Positions 26,345 through 34,052 of a stretch of 64,000 nucleotides of DNA are shown here, piece by piece (the stretch's first letter is position 1; each line of letters begins with the position of its first letter). The stretch is taken from assembly GCF_016919705.1 (NCBI RefSeq), contig NZ_CP070368.1, forward strand, positions 186,001-250,000. Reading direction: 5' to 3'. Both the position numbers and the translations under genes were made by a program. Below the pieces are notes generated by a model that saw only the letters and a list, made by a program, of their open reading frames with translations, did no database searches and was not told where the DNA came from. Source of the stretch: Paracoccus methylovorus (GTDB lineage: Bacteria; Pseudomonadota; Alphaproteobacteria; Rhodobacterales; Rhodobacteraceae).

Positions 26345-26854
26345 TCAGCGCCCGCCTTGGCCGCGGCTTTCGTGGCGTACCGTCTCTTCCAGTTTCTTGC
26401 GCAGCATACGCAGGACCGGCAGCGCCGCCCGAACCCGGTCGGCTCCGATATCGCGCACCACATCGGCGATTCGCGGCATGAAGGCGGCCAGCGCGGCGTC
26501 GCGCGCCGCGCGTCCGGCCGGGCTGATGGCGATGAACTTGCGGCGTGCGTCGTCCCAGTCCGGGCGGATGTGGATATGGCCGGCCCACTCCAGGCGTGAC
26601 AGGGTGTTGGTCATGGCGCCGCGGGTGACATGAAACGCCTCGGCCAGTTCGGCGGGCGTGCGTTCGACATTCAGATGCGCAAGCAGGTTCAGCACCGAGA
26701 AATGCGAAATCTGCATGCCCTTGGGCAACGCCTTGCCAATGAGGTCGCGCGCCAGTTGGTCGGCGATGAACACCTCGGAAAACATGCTTGCGGCCAAGGC
26801 GTCGGCCGAGGCTTCCGCCTGCCCTTCAGGGGTGTCTTGCGTTTTTTGGATCAT
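26345..26854 (-). CDS. MarR-family transcriptional regulator
   Basis: The 169-residue protein has a MarR winged helix (about 60-125: ISHFSVLNLLAHL, TPAELAEAFHVTRGAMTNTLSRLEWAGHI, wing DDARRKFIAISPAGR). It overlaps the upstream amidase gene by four bases and so forms the end of a grxC-nitrilase-marR operon. Targets and ligand unknown. Confidence 0.88.
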   Translation of the reverse strand: MIQKTQDTPEGQAEASADALAASMFSEVFIADQLARDLIGKALPKGMQISHFSVLNLLAHLNVERTPAELAEAFHVTRGAMTNTLSRLEWAGHIHIRPDWDDARRKFIAISPAGRAARDAALAAFMPRIADVVRDIGADRVRAALPVLRMLRKKLEETVRHESRGQGGR

Positions 26855-27702
26855 GGGCCCGCGAAGTTCCGGTCATGCGTCAGCGATGGGATGCGGGACC
26901 GTGCCCCGAGAACCGCCGCGGGGTCAAGCGTCACTAAGATCACACCCGGCTCATCCCCTCCATCGGCCAGCACCCGGCCCCAGGGATCGACGGCCAGAGA
27001 ATGGCCGTAGCTGCGGCGCGGCCGACGTTCAGGCTCGGCATGGCTTGCATGGGTGCCGCATTGCGCCGGGGCGAGCACGAAGCAACCGGTTTCGATGGCG
27101 CGGGCGCGCAAAAGCACCTCCCAATGCGCAGCGCCGGTGGTGTCGTTGAAGGCCGCCGGCACGGTCAGAACCTCGGCCCCCGCAATGGCCAGCCGGCGAT
27201 AAAGCTGGGGAAAGCGCAGATCATAGCAGACGGTCATGCCGATCGGCATCGGGCCTTGGGCCAGCACCGCCCGGTCGCCGGGTCGAAAGGCTGCCGATTC
27301 GCGATAGGTTTCGCTGTCGGAAACCGTAACGTCAAACATGTGCAGCTTGTCATAGCGTGCCTTTATGCCGCCGTCCGGTGCGATCAGGAAGCTGCGATTG
27401 GCAAAACGCGTCTCGGCCGGATCGCCGGTTTTCAGCGACAGGGAACCGATCAGCAGCCATATGCCCAGATCGCGTGCATCCTGTCGCAGCGCGGCCAGCG
27501 TCGGATCCTCGGCCTCGGTGTGCAGGATGCGGTCCTGCAACTCGCGGCTGGCGCCCAGCACATTGGTGGCCTCGGGTGTAAGCACCCAGCTTGCCCCAGC
27601 TTGCGCCGCCTCGCGGATCAGCGCCCGCGTGACCGGCAGGTTGCGCCCGGGGTCGTCCGAGACGCTGAGTTGCACCAGCCCGGCCGTAATTGTCTCGCTC
27701 AT
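26851..27702 (-). CDS. Nitrilase-family carbon-nitrogen hydrolase (Nit1/Nit2-like)
   Basis: The 283-residue protein shows the Glu-Lys-Cys triad of the superfamily: E in VLTPEATNV, K in RYDKLHMFDV and C in MTVCYDLRFPQLYRRLA. The pattern matches Nit proteins that act on deaminated glutathione or omega-amides of dicarboxylic acids. Being joined by overlaps to a glutaredoxin gene upstream and a MarR gene downstream makes a glutathione-repair role attractive, but this is inference. Confidence 0.87.
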   Translation of the reverse strand: MSETITAGLVQLSVSDDPGRNLPVTRALIREAAQAGASWVLTPEATNVLGASRELQDRILHTEAEDPTLAALRQDARDLGIWLLIGSLSLKTGDPAETRFANRSFLIAPDGGIKARYDKLHMFDVTVSDSETYRESAAFRPGDRAVLAQGPMPIGMTVCYDLRFPQLYRRLAIAGAEVLTVPAAFNDTTGAAHWEVLLRARAIETGCFVLAPAQCGTHASHAEPERRPRRSYGHSLAVDPWGRVLADGGDEPGVILVTLDPAAVLGARSRIPSLTHDRNFAGP

Positions 27703-27959
27703 GCCGTCAGGCCCAGAATCCCGTCCAGCTTACCCTTGCCATCCAACGCGTGCAGGTCGTCGCAACCGCCGATATGGCGGCCATCGATAAATATCTGCGG
27801 CACCGAGCGGCGGCCGGCGCGCTGGGTCATTGCGGCGCGGATCTGCGGATCGCGGCTGACGTCGGTTTCCTCATAGGCAATGCCTTTGCGCCGCAGCAGG
27901 GCTTTTGCGGCGATGCAATAGGGGCAGGTGGGTGTGGTATAGATTTCGACCTTGGACAT
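27699..27959 (-). CDS. grxC: Glutaredoxin 3
   Basis: The 86-residue protein is a dithiol glutaredoxin with the CPYC active site (C12 and C15) and the TVPQIFIDG-like segment SVPQIFIDGRHIGGCDD. It reduces disulfides with glutathione. It is the first gene of a three-gene operon and overlaps the nitrilase gene by four bases. Confidence 0.95.
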   Translation of the reverse strand: MSKVEIYTTPTCPYCIAAKALLRRKGIAYEETDVSRDPQIRAAMTQRAGRRSVPQIFIDGRHIGGCDDLHALDGKGKLDGILGLTA

Positions 27960-27993
27960 AAGTGCGTTCCGATATTGCGTGTTCCGTCCCTAT

Positions 27994-28731
27994 CTAGGTA
28001 TCCTTCACCGCCCGCGCCAGAACCACGACAGAGATCGGTCCCGCCCCCGCCCCCATCAGCGCCTTGGCCGAGGCGCTCAGCGTTGCGCCCGAGGCCATCA
28101 CGTCATCCACCAGCAATACCGCCCGCCCCTGCACGCGCGGGGCCATGCGCCCGGGCACGGCGATCGCGTCCTTCAGGTTGGCGAAACGGTCGCCGACGCT
28201 GCCATGGTCCTGCATCGGCGTGTGCCGCAATCGTCGCAGGGCGCCCGGCAGATGTTGCAACCCATGCACGTGGGCAACCTGGCGCGACAGCATCTCTGCC
28301 TGATTGTATTTTCGTTTCAGCAGACGGCGCAGATGCACGGGCACCGGAACCACAACGGTGTCTGGCTGCACCAGCGGCAGGGCTGCCCGGGCCACCCAGT
28401 TTCCCAGCGCAGGTACCAGATCCAGCCTGTCGCCATGTTTCAGCATCAGCGCAAGCCGGCGTCCCGTCCCGCGATAGGTCAGTGCTGCCCGCCCCTGCTG
28501 CCATGGCCGTGGCAACGCCAGACAATCGTCGCAGACAAGCAGCCCTGCCGCTTCGTCCTCGGCGTCGCCAGAGCCTTCGCAGGGCAGGGGTGCGCCGCAG
28601 CGGGTGCAGCAGGTGGCCTGTATGAATTCAGCCTCGGGCCAGCAGACCGGGCAAAGCCCACCCTCTTCGGCCACCGGTGCGCCACAGCACAGGCATTGCG
28701 GAGGATAGACCAGCCGCAATGCGCCTTTCAT
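27994..28731 (-). CDS. comF: ComF-family phosphoribosyltransferase-like protein
   Basis: The 245-residue protein has an N-terminal zinc-finger region with paired cysteines (CLCCGAP, CPVCW, CCTRCGAP, CDDC) and a C-terminal type I PRTase fold with the PRPP loop AVLLVDDVMASGAT. ComF is linked to DNA uptake and replication restart in other bacteria. I choose ATG 28731 so that it does not overlap the divergent methyltransferase start; 28764 is possible. Confidence 0.9.
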   Translation of the reverse strand: MKGALRLVYPPQCLCCGAPVAEEGGLCPVCWPEAEFIQATCCTRCGAPLPCEGSGDAEDEAAGLLVCDDCLALPRPWQQGRAALTYRGTGRRLALMLKHGDRLDLVPALGNWVARAALPLVQPDTVVVPVPVHLRRLLKRKYNQAEMLSRQVAHVHGLQHLPGALRRLRHTPMQDHGSVGDRFANLKDAIAVPGRMAPRVQGRAVLLVDDVMASGATLSASAKALMGAGAGPISVVVLARAVKDT

Positions 28732-28762
28732 CAGGGCGCGAAGCCCCCTATGTTGCGCCCCC

Positions 28763-29602
28763 ATGATGCCTGACCGCCCCCTTTCTGCTTCCAGCCTGAC
28801 CGATCGTCGCATGCTCGACCGGAACCGCGCTCGGTCCCTGCGCCTTGGACCGGTCGATTTCCTGCATCGAATCATTGCCGACGAGATCGAGGATAGGCTG
28901 GCCGCGGTTAACAGAAAGTTTAGCGACATCGCCGTCGTCACCGGTCACCCGCATTTCTGGCGCGACATATTGCCCGGCGCGAAAATCGTCACCGATATGC
29001 CCACGCTGGAACTTGAGCCCGAAGCGCATGATCTGGTGATCCATGCAATGGCCCTGCATTGGGCCGAGGACCCGGTCGGCCAGATCGCACAGGCCGCGCG
29101 TGCGCTGCGGCCAGACGGGCTGTTCATCGCAGCCTGTGCCGGGGGGCGCACGCTGCACGAACTGCGCGAATCGCTGACTCAGGCCGAGGTCGAAGTCTCG
29201 GGCGGGCTGTCCCCCCGCGTCCTGCCGATGGGCGAGATCCGCGACCTTGGTGGGCTTTTGCAGCGCGCCGGGTTGGCGCTGCCGGTTGCCGACCAGATCA
29301 CCCAGATCGTCAGCTATCGCAGCCTTTTCCATCTTGCGCATGACCTGCGCGCCATGGGCGAGGGCAACGCGCTGGCGCAGCGGCTGCGTCGCCCGACGCG
29401 ACGAGATGTCCTGTTGCGCGCCGCCGCGCTTTATTCTGAACATCACCCCGACCCACAGGATGAAACACGCATCCAGGCGACCTTCGATCTGGTTTTCCTG
29501 ACCGGATGGGCGCCCGACGCCAGTCAGCAAAAACCGCTTCGCCCCGGCTCGGCCAAGATGCCGTTGGCCGAAGCTCTTGCCAGCACGAGAAAGCCTGAAT
29601 GA
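28763..29602 (+). CDS. SAM-dependent methyltransferase-fold protein (NDUFAF5/BioC-like)
   Basis: The 279-residue protein begins LTDRRMLDRNRARSLRLGPVDFLHRIIADEIEDRL, as in the alphaproteobacterial relatives of mitochondrial complex I assembly factor NDUFAF5. The classical GxGxG loop of SAM enzymes is poorly preserved, but LHWAEDPVGQIAQAARALRPDGLFIAACAGG matches motif III-IV. It overlaps hemH by four bases. Activity is not certain. Confidence 0.75.
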   Translation: MMPDRPLSASSLTDRRMLDRNRARSLRLGPVDFLHRIIADEIEDRLAAVNRKFSDIAVVTGHPHFWRDILPGAKIVTDMPTLELEPEAHDLVIHAMALHWAEDPVGQIAQAARALRPDGLFIAACAGGRTLHELRESLTQAEVEVSGGLSPRVLPMGEIRDLGGLLQRAGLALPVADQITQIVSYRSLFHLAHDLRAMGEGNALAQRLRRPTRRDVLLRAAALYSEHHPDPQDETRIQATFDLVFLTGWAPDASQQKPLRPGSAKMPLAEALASTRKPE

Positions 29603-30630
29603 CCCTGCCCGAGCACGCCCCCGCCAGCCACCCCGAAATTCCCGCCCGCAAGATCGGTGTGTTGATCGCAAATCTGGGCACGCCCGATTCGCCCGATTAC
29701 TGGCCCATGCGGCGCTATCTGAACGAGTTTCTATCGGACAAGCGCGTCATCGACCTGCCCCGATGGAAATGGCAGCCGATCCTGCAAACCATGGTGCTGA
29801 CAAAGCGGCCCTTCACCTCGGGTGCCAACTACCGCCTGATCTGGAACAACGAGGCGAATGAAAGCCCGCTGATGACCATCACCAAGGAACAGGTGGCCGG
29901 CCTGCGCGAGCGGGCAGCGGCGCTTTGGGGCGACCGGGTCATGGTCGATTACTGCATGCGCTACGGCAATCCCTCGACGCCAGAGGTGGTGAACCGGATG
30001 GTCAAGGCAGGCTGCGACCGTATCCTGTTCTTTCCGCTTTATCCGCAATATGCGGGTGCGACGACGGCGACCGCGAACGACCAGTTCTTCCGCGCCTTGA
30101 TGGAGCAGAAATGGCAGCCGGCCTCGCGCACCGTGCCGGCCTATTTCGACCGGCCCGATTACATCGCGGCGCTGGCGGGGTCGGTCGAACGTGCTTTGCA
30201 GGGGCGCCAGCCGCGCAAGCTGGTTGCCAGCTATCACGGCATGCCGAAACGCTATCTGATGGAGGGGGACCCCTATCACTGCCAGTGCCAGAAGACCTCG
30301 CGTCTGTTGCGCGAAAAGCTGGGCTGGGACGAGGGGGTGATCGACACCACCTTCCAATCGGTTTTCGGCAACGAGGAATGGCTGCGCCCCTATACGGTCG
30401 AGCACGTCGCCGAACTGGCAAAACAGGGCATCACGGAAATCGCGGTGATCTCGCCTGCCTTCTCGGCCGATTGTATCGAGACGCTGGAGGAGATCCAGGG
30501 CGAGATCCGAGAGGCCTTCATCCATGCCGGCGGCAAGGAATTCACCTATATCCCCTGCCTGAACGCCGAACCGGCCCATATCGATGTGCTGACCGCGATC
30601 ATTGGGGAAAACCTGGGCGGCTGGATCTAG
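29599..30630 (+). CDS. hemH: Ferrochelatase
   Basis: The 343-residue enzyme inserts ferrous iron into protoporphyrin IX, the last step of protohaem synthesis. Landmarks are the N-terminal GVLIANLGTPDSPDYWPMRRYLNEFLSD, the metal-site histidine in VASYHGMPKRY, and the glutamate in SPAFSADCIETLEEI. Length matches alphaproteobacterial HemH. It follows the methyltransferase gene by overlap. Confidence 0.95.
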   Translation: MTLPEHAPASHPEIPARKIGVLIANLGTPDSPDYWPMRRYLNEFLSDKRVIDLPRWKWQPILQTMVLTKRPFTSGANYRLIWNNEANESPLMTITKEQVAGLRERAAALWGDRVMVDYCMRYGNPSTPEVVNRMVKAGCDRILFFPLYPQYAGATTATANDQFFRALMEQKWQPASRTVPAYFDRPDYIAALAGSVERALQGRQPRKLVASYHGMPKRYLMEGDPYHCQCQKTSRLLREKLGWDEGVIDTTFQSVFGNEEWLRPYTVEHVAELAKQGITEIAVISPAFSADCIETLEEIQGEIREAFIHAGGKEFTYIPCLNAEPAHIDVLTAIIGENLGGWI

Positions 30631-30640
30631 GCACAGACAA

Positions 30641-30663
30641 AAAAGGCCCCCTCGGGGGCCTTT
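30641..30663. terminator. Bidirectional terminator between hemH and the L,D-transpeptidase gene
   Basis: AAAGGCCCC and GGGGCCTTT form a perfect stem with a short loop. A T-run follows on plus and A-run precedes it, so both convergent genes can use it. Confidence 0.88.
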
Positions 30664-30697
30664 CGATTTCGCTGCCAGGCAGGTGCATGAACGCTCG

Positions 30698-31351
30698 TCA
30701 GATCAGCAGCACCTGGGTGCCGATGTTGGTGAGGTCGTACAACTGCTGGATATGCTCGTTGTAAAGACCGATGCAGCCATTCGAGGACTTGCGCCCGATC
30801 TTGCGCGTGTCATGCGTGCCGTGGATGCGGTAATACTGCCAGCTTAGCCAAAGTGCATGGGTGCCCAGCGGGTTGTCGGGTCCCGGAGGCACGAAGTCCG
30901 GCCATTCGGGGTTGCGCTTCTTCATCTCTGGGGTGGGTGCCCAGCTTGGGCCGACGACCTTCTTGATGATCTCGGTGCGGCCGGTGCGGGTCAGGTCCGA
31001 GCTGACCGGGACCGAGGTCGGGAACAGCTTGTAGACCGTCTGGTCCTCGGACCAGAAGTGCAGAGCGCGCGAGGTCAGGTCGACCAAAACCGCGCCATGG
31101 GTCAGATCCTTGAAGTAAGGCTGCCAGTCCTGCATGCGGAAGCTGGAGATGTTCCGGCGCGAATCCTGCGCTGCATCGTATTGCACCACGCCCGCATCCG
31201 GGGTGGCGCCACCCGCCGTGCCCTGCAACGGCTGGCCGGTATAGGGGTCGATCGATTGCGCGATAGCCGGGGCCGCCAGTCCTGCCGCCCCCATCGCCAC
31301 CGATGCAGTCAGAAATTTCCGGCGCGAAACCGGACTTTTCGGCGTGATCAT
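30698..31351 (-). CDS. L,D-transpeptidase (YkuD family), Tat-exported
   Basis: The 217-residue protein has a twin-arginine signal (SRRKFLTASVAMGAAGLAAPAIAQ) and a C-terminal YkuD domain with the catalytic pattern HGTHDTRKIGRKSSNGCIGL, where the cysteine is the nucleophile. Such enzymes make 3-3 cross-links in peptidoglycan or attach proteins to it. Tat rather than Sec export is notable but common among Rhodobacteraceae members. Confidence 0.9.
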   Translation of the reverse strand: MITPKSPVSRRKFLTASVAMGAAGLAAPAIAQSIDPYTGQPLQGTAGGATPDAGVVQYDAAQDSRRNISSFRMQDWQPYFKDLTHGAVLVDLTSRALHFWSEDQTVYKLFPTSVPVSSDLTRTGRTEIIKKVVGPSWAPTPEMKKRNPEWPDFVPPGPDNPLGTHALWLSWQYYRIHGTHDTRKIGRKSSNGCIGLYNEHIQQLYDLTNIGTQVLLI

Positions 31352-31576
31352 GTGTCGCTCCTGATATTGACGGACCGCTTATTGCGGCCTTCTGTGCCCG
31401 AATATGTGTTAGGTCTTGCTGAACGGGGATTTACGCCCCCGGCTGGCACCATGCAATTCAAACAAGCGTCATTGTCGCAACAGAGTCGCAGCCTGTTGCG
31501 CTCACGCAATCTTGGGTTTGAAGCGGGTCGTGCGCTTTTGTATGGCTGTCACAAACATCCTCTGGGACAGGACATC

Positions 31577-32140
31577 ATGCTGAAACTCTCTACTCTGGCG
31601 CTCGTGTCGGTGCTGGCCCTTGCGGCTTGCCAGCAGCCCCAGCAGCAACTGGGCCCCGATGGCCAGCCGCTGCCGGTTGCCTATCGGATTACCGCTCGCG
31701 AAGAGGCGCAAATTCCCGGGCGAGTCCTGGGCCAGATCAATGCGCTGCGTGCCAATGTCGGGGCACCGGCCATGGTGCAGAACCCGATGCTGGATGCCGC
31801 GGCCAAGGCCCACGCCAACGATATGGCGGCGCAGAACCGGGCCTGGCATTTCGGCTCGGACAGTTCTTCGCCGCTCGACCGGGTGCGGCGCCAAGGCTAT
31901 TCGGGCCATCTGATCGGCGAAAACATTTCGGAAACCTACGAGAACGAGATCACGACCCTGAACGCCTGGATGCAGACCCGCGATACGCGCGACGTGATCA
32001 TGGACCCGCGTGCAACGGACCTGGGCATCGGCTGGTATCAGGAGCCGTCGGGCAAGATCTGGTGGGTGCTGGTCACCGGCGGTGCGGGGGGCATGGCGAC
32101 GACGATGGCCGGAGGATTTGCGCCGGGTGCCGGCATCTGA
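31577..32140 (+). CDS. CAP/SCP-domain lipoprotein
   Basis: The 187-residue protein has a lipoprotein signal (MLKLSTLALVSVLALAAC, lipobox LAAC) and a CAP domain (VLGQINALRANVGAPAMVQNPMLDAAAKAHANDMAAQNRAWH, then GENISET and a final GxGWY segment). The CAP tetrad is largely present (H in NRAWHFGS, E in IGENIS). Function of bacterial CAP proteins is poorly known; cell-wall or lipid binding is possible. The 225 bases upstream hold only A/T-rich promoter-like sequence. Confidence 0.85.
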   Translation: MLKLSTLALVSVLALAACQQPQQQLGPDGQPLPVAYRITAREEAQIPGRVLGQINALRANVGAPAMVQNPMLDAAAKAHANDMAAQNRAWHFGSDSSSPLDRVRRQGYSGHLIGENISETYENEITTLNAWMQTRDTRDVIMDPRATDLGIGWYQEPSGKIWWVLVTGGAGGMATTMAGGFAPGAGI

Positions 32141-32148
32141 ATTTTGCG

Positions 32149-32174
32149 GCGCGGCTTTGCAGGGCCGCGCTTTT
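32149..32174 (+). terminator. Terminator of the CAP lipoprotein gene
   Basis: GCGCGGC and GCCGCGC pair over seven bases, followed by TTTT, nine bases after the stop. Confidence 0.75.
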
Positions 32175-32306
32175 CGCCTGAATTATAAGCTGGGTTGCCG
32201 GTCGGATTGGGCGGTGATCGCGGCAGTGAGCCTTGCGCTATGTATTTGGAAGTAGCACTGCCTGACGCAAAGAACCCTAAGTGGGCGTTCATCTGCAAGC
32301 GGGATT

Positions 32307-32340
32307 GCCCGGGCCGCACTGTCGGCTGTGCGGCCCGGGC
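32307..32340 (-). terminator. Stable hairpin after the acetyltransferase gene
   Basis: GCCCGGGCCGCA and TGCGGCCCGGGC are perfectly complementary over 12 bases with a ten-base loop, six bases past the stop of the leftward gene. No clear T-run, so termination may be Rho-assisted or the stem may protect the 3' end. Confidence 0.6.
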
Positions 32341-32345
32341 TTGCG

Positions 32346-32888
32346 TTACCCTTGTTGCTTCAAACCGAATGCGGGGTGATGGATCAGTTCGCCTTGGGGG
32401 TCCACGGCATCGAACGGCAGGGCCTGAACGAACTCGGGCGGACAGTCACCCACCCCCAGTCCCGAAAAGGCACTAAAGCCAAACCGGCCATAGTATCGGG
32501 GATCTCCGACCAGCGCCGCCCCCTTGCAGGTCGCCCGCAACCGCAAGACTGCCTCGGCCATGAGGGCGCTGCCGATCCCCTCCCCGTGCCTCGACGGCAG
32601 GACTGCAAGAGGGCCGATCAGACCCCAGTCGCACTCGACCCCGATCCGCGCCATTGACGCGGCGAGATAGCCGACCACATCGCCCCCGTCTTCGGCCACC
32701 AGAGACAGGATAAGGGCGTCCTCTGCCCTCAACCTGTCGACGATATCCGCATCGGTGATATCCGGATTGGTGATATTCGCCTCGGTTCCGCTGGTTTGCG
32801 GCAGCATCAGCATGGCCTCGGTCACAATCGCCCGGATCGCGGGGATGTCGCTGTCGATTTCATTTCGAATCAGAATGTTATGCTCCAC
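32346..32888 (-). CDS. GNAT N-acetyltransferase, YjhQ-like (candidate antitoxin partner)
   Basis: The 180-residue protein is a YhbS-type GNAT enzyme: acetyl-CoA loop LPSRHGEGIGSALMAEAV (Q/RxxGxG pattern) and the late GDPRYYGRFGFSAF segment are clear. Its start lies 11 bases inside the 3' end of the topAI/yjhX-like gene, so translation is coupled. The E. coli yjhX-yjhQ pair has the same order, and there the acetyltransferase counters the toxin. Similarity to YjhQ itself is inferred from family and context. Confidence 0.8.
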   Translation of the reverse strand: MEHNILIRNEIDSDIPAIRAIVTEAMLMLPQTSGTEANITNPDITDADIVDRLRAEDALILSLVAEDGGDVVGYLAASMARIGVECDWGLIGPLAVLPSRHGEGIGSALMAEAVLRLRATCKGAALVGDPRYYGRFGFSAFSGLGVGDCPPEFVQALPFDAVDPQGELIHHPAFGLKQQG

Positions 32889-33141
32889 GATTGTCGAGTT
32901 GCGCGCGGACGGAAAGGCGGCCGCGTTTTGAGATGCGATACGGGCTGCCGGATCGGGATTCGATCAGCTGCTTGCGCCGCAATCTGCTGAAGATCGCCAT
33001 GTCGAAATCGGAAAGGATCATCCCTTCGCGAGTGACGCAGGTGACCGAGATGATCTTGGGACCGTCCTCGCGCTGGTGCAGGATACGGCCGCCAAGAGCC
33101 AGAACGTGCAGCGCACGTTGTTCATGTCTTGATATGTTCAT
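32878..33141 (-). CDS. YjhX/TopAI-family protein (UPF0386), putative topoisomerase I inhibitor toxin
   Basis: The 87-residue protein matches the UPF0386 family: MNISRHEQRALHVLALGGRI at the start and a conserved end with PYRISKRG...VRAQLDNR. E. coli TopAI (YjhX) binds and inhibits DNA topoisomerase I and is neutralised by YjhQ. The start at 33141 gives the family length; an upstream ATG at 33189 does not match. Base composition is somewhat lower in GC than the neighbours. Confidence 0.88.
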   Translation of the reverse strand: MNISRHEQRALHVLALGGRILHQREDGPKIISVTCVTREGMILSDFDMAIFSRLRRKQLIESRSGSPYRISKRGRLSVRAQLDNRGA

Positions 33142-33417
33142 GGAAGTCTCGTGTGATAGACGTGAGAAAACACGCGGGCGCAGATGCACCCGGCGGCTTT
33201 GGCTTCACGAGGCTCTCTGAGGTTCAGAGAGCTTTATCACACAAGCTCTGACATCCAGTCTCCGTTGTCCGGGAGACGAACTCTGCCGCCACCCGGAGCG
33301 CAGGATAGACAATGCTGGCGATGATCTCAACGAGGCGGAATGACGCGCTCACAAATGTCTGAATTGTCCTGTATTGCCGCGGGCCTGCGACCTGCCTGAC
33401 CCTTTCATCCCCAATAG
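33142..33417. other. Intergenic stretch without a supported gene
   Basis: Between the yjhX-like gene and the second L,D-transpeptidase gene there is a perfect hairpin GCTCTCTGA-GGT-TCAGAGAGC near 33210-33230 and no open frame with a ribosome binding site. The hairpin could be an operator or 5' leader of the toxin-antitoxin transcript. Confidence 0.4.
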
Positions 33418-33447
33418 AAAAAGCCCCGCCGGGATATGCGGGGCTTT
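33418..33447 (-). terminator. Terminator of the second L,D-transpeptidase gene
   Basis: On the minus strand AAAAGCCCCGC and GCGGGGCTTTTT pair, ending in a T5 run, 25 bases after the stop. Confidence 0.88.
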
Positions 33448-33471
33448 TGTCGTTTCCACCGGCTGTGGCGT

Positions 33472-33990
33472 TTACGGATAGATGAAGATCGGCACGCCCG
33501 GCCGCAGCATAGTGAAGATCTCTTCGATCTCTTGATCGGTGACGGCGATGCAACCGGCGGTCCAGTCTGCGCGGTTCAGCGCCCGCCCCTCGGGGCCGAG
33601 GCCGTGGATGAAGATGTCGCCACCCGGCCGGGCACCTACGGCCACGGCATTGGCGATATCCTGCGCCGACGGATAAGAGATGCCAACCGACAGGTGATAG
33701 CGGCTGCGCGGATTGAAGCGGTCGATGAAATACATTCCCTCAGGCGTACGGCCGTCGCCTTCCAGCTGCTTGGGACCGACCGGCTGGCCGCCAAGCTGGA
33801 TCTTGTAGCTTTTGATGACTTCTCTGCCGCTGACGAGATACATCTTGCGGTCGGCCTTTTTCACCACGACCTGCGTGATGGGCGGACCCTGATAGGTCTT
33901 GCTTGGTTGGAGACTGTCCCCACCGCCGCAACTGGCCAATATGGCCAATGCGGCAACCGCGAAGAATGCGCGAATTGCCCGAATCATCAC
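33472..33990 (-). CDS. L,D-transpeptidase (YafK/ErfK type) lipoprotein
   Basis: The 172-residue protein has a lipoprotein signal (lipobox LASC) and a YkuD domain with IFIHGLGPEGRALNRADWTAGCIAVTD, the last cysteine being the nucleophile. It is of the compact YafK-like type. Together with the Tat-exported enzyme at 30698 it gives two different peptidoglycan L,D-transpeptidases within 3.3 kb. Confidence 0.88.
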   Translation of the reverse strand: MMIRAIRAFFAVAALAILASCGGGDSLQPSKTYQGPPITQVVVKKADRKMYLVSGREVIKSYKIQLGGQPVGPKQLEGDGRTPEGMYFIDRFNPRSRYHLSVGISYPSAQDIANAVAVGARPGGDIFIHGLGPEGRALNRADWTAGCIAVTDQEIEEIFTMLRPGVPIFIYP

Positions 33991-34052
33991 TGCCCTCTGT
34001 GTGCGCTATGCGCTTCGTTTTGTTATGAAATACCACAGAGGTGAAGATTTCG

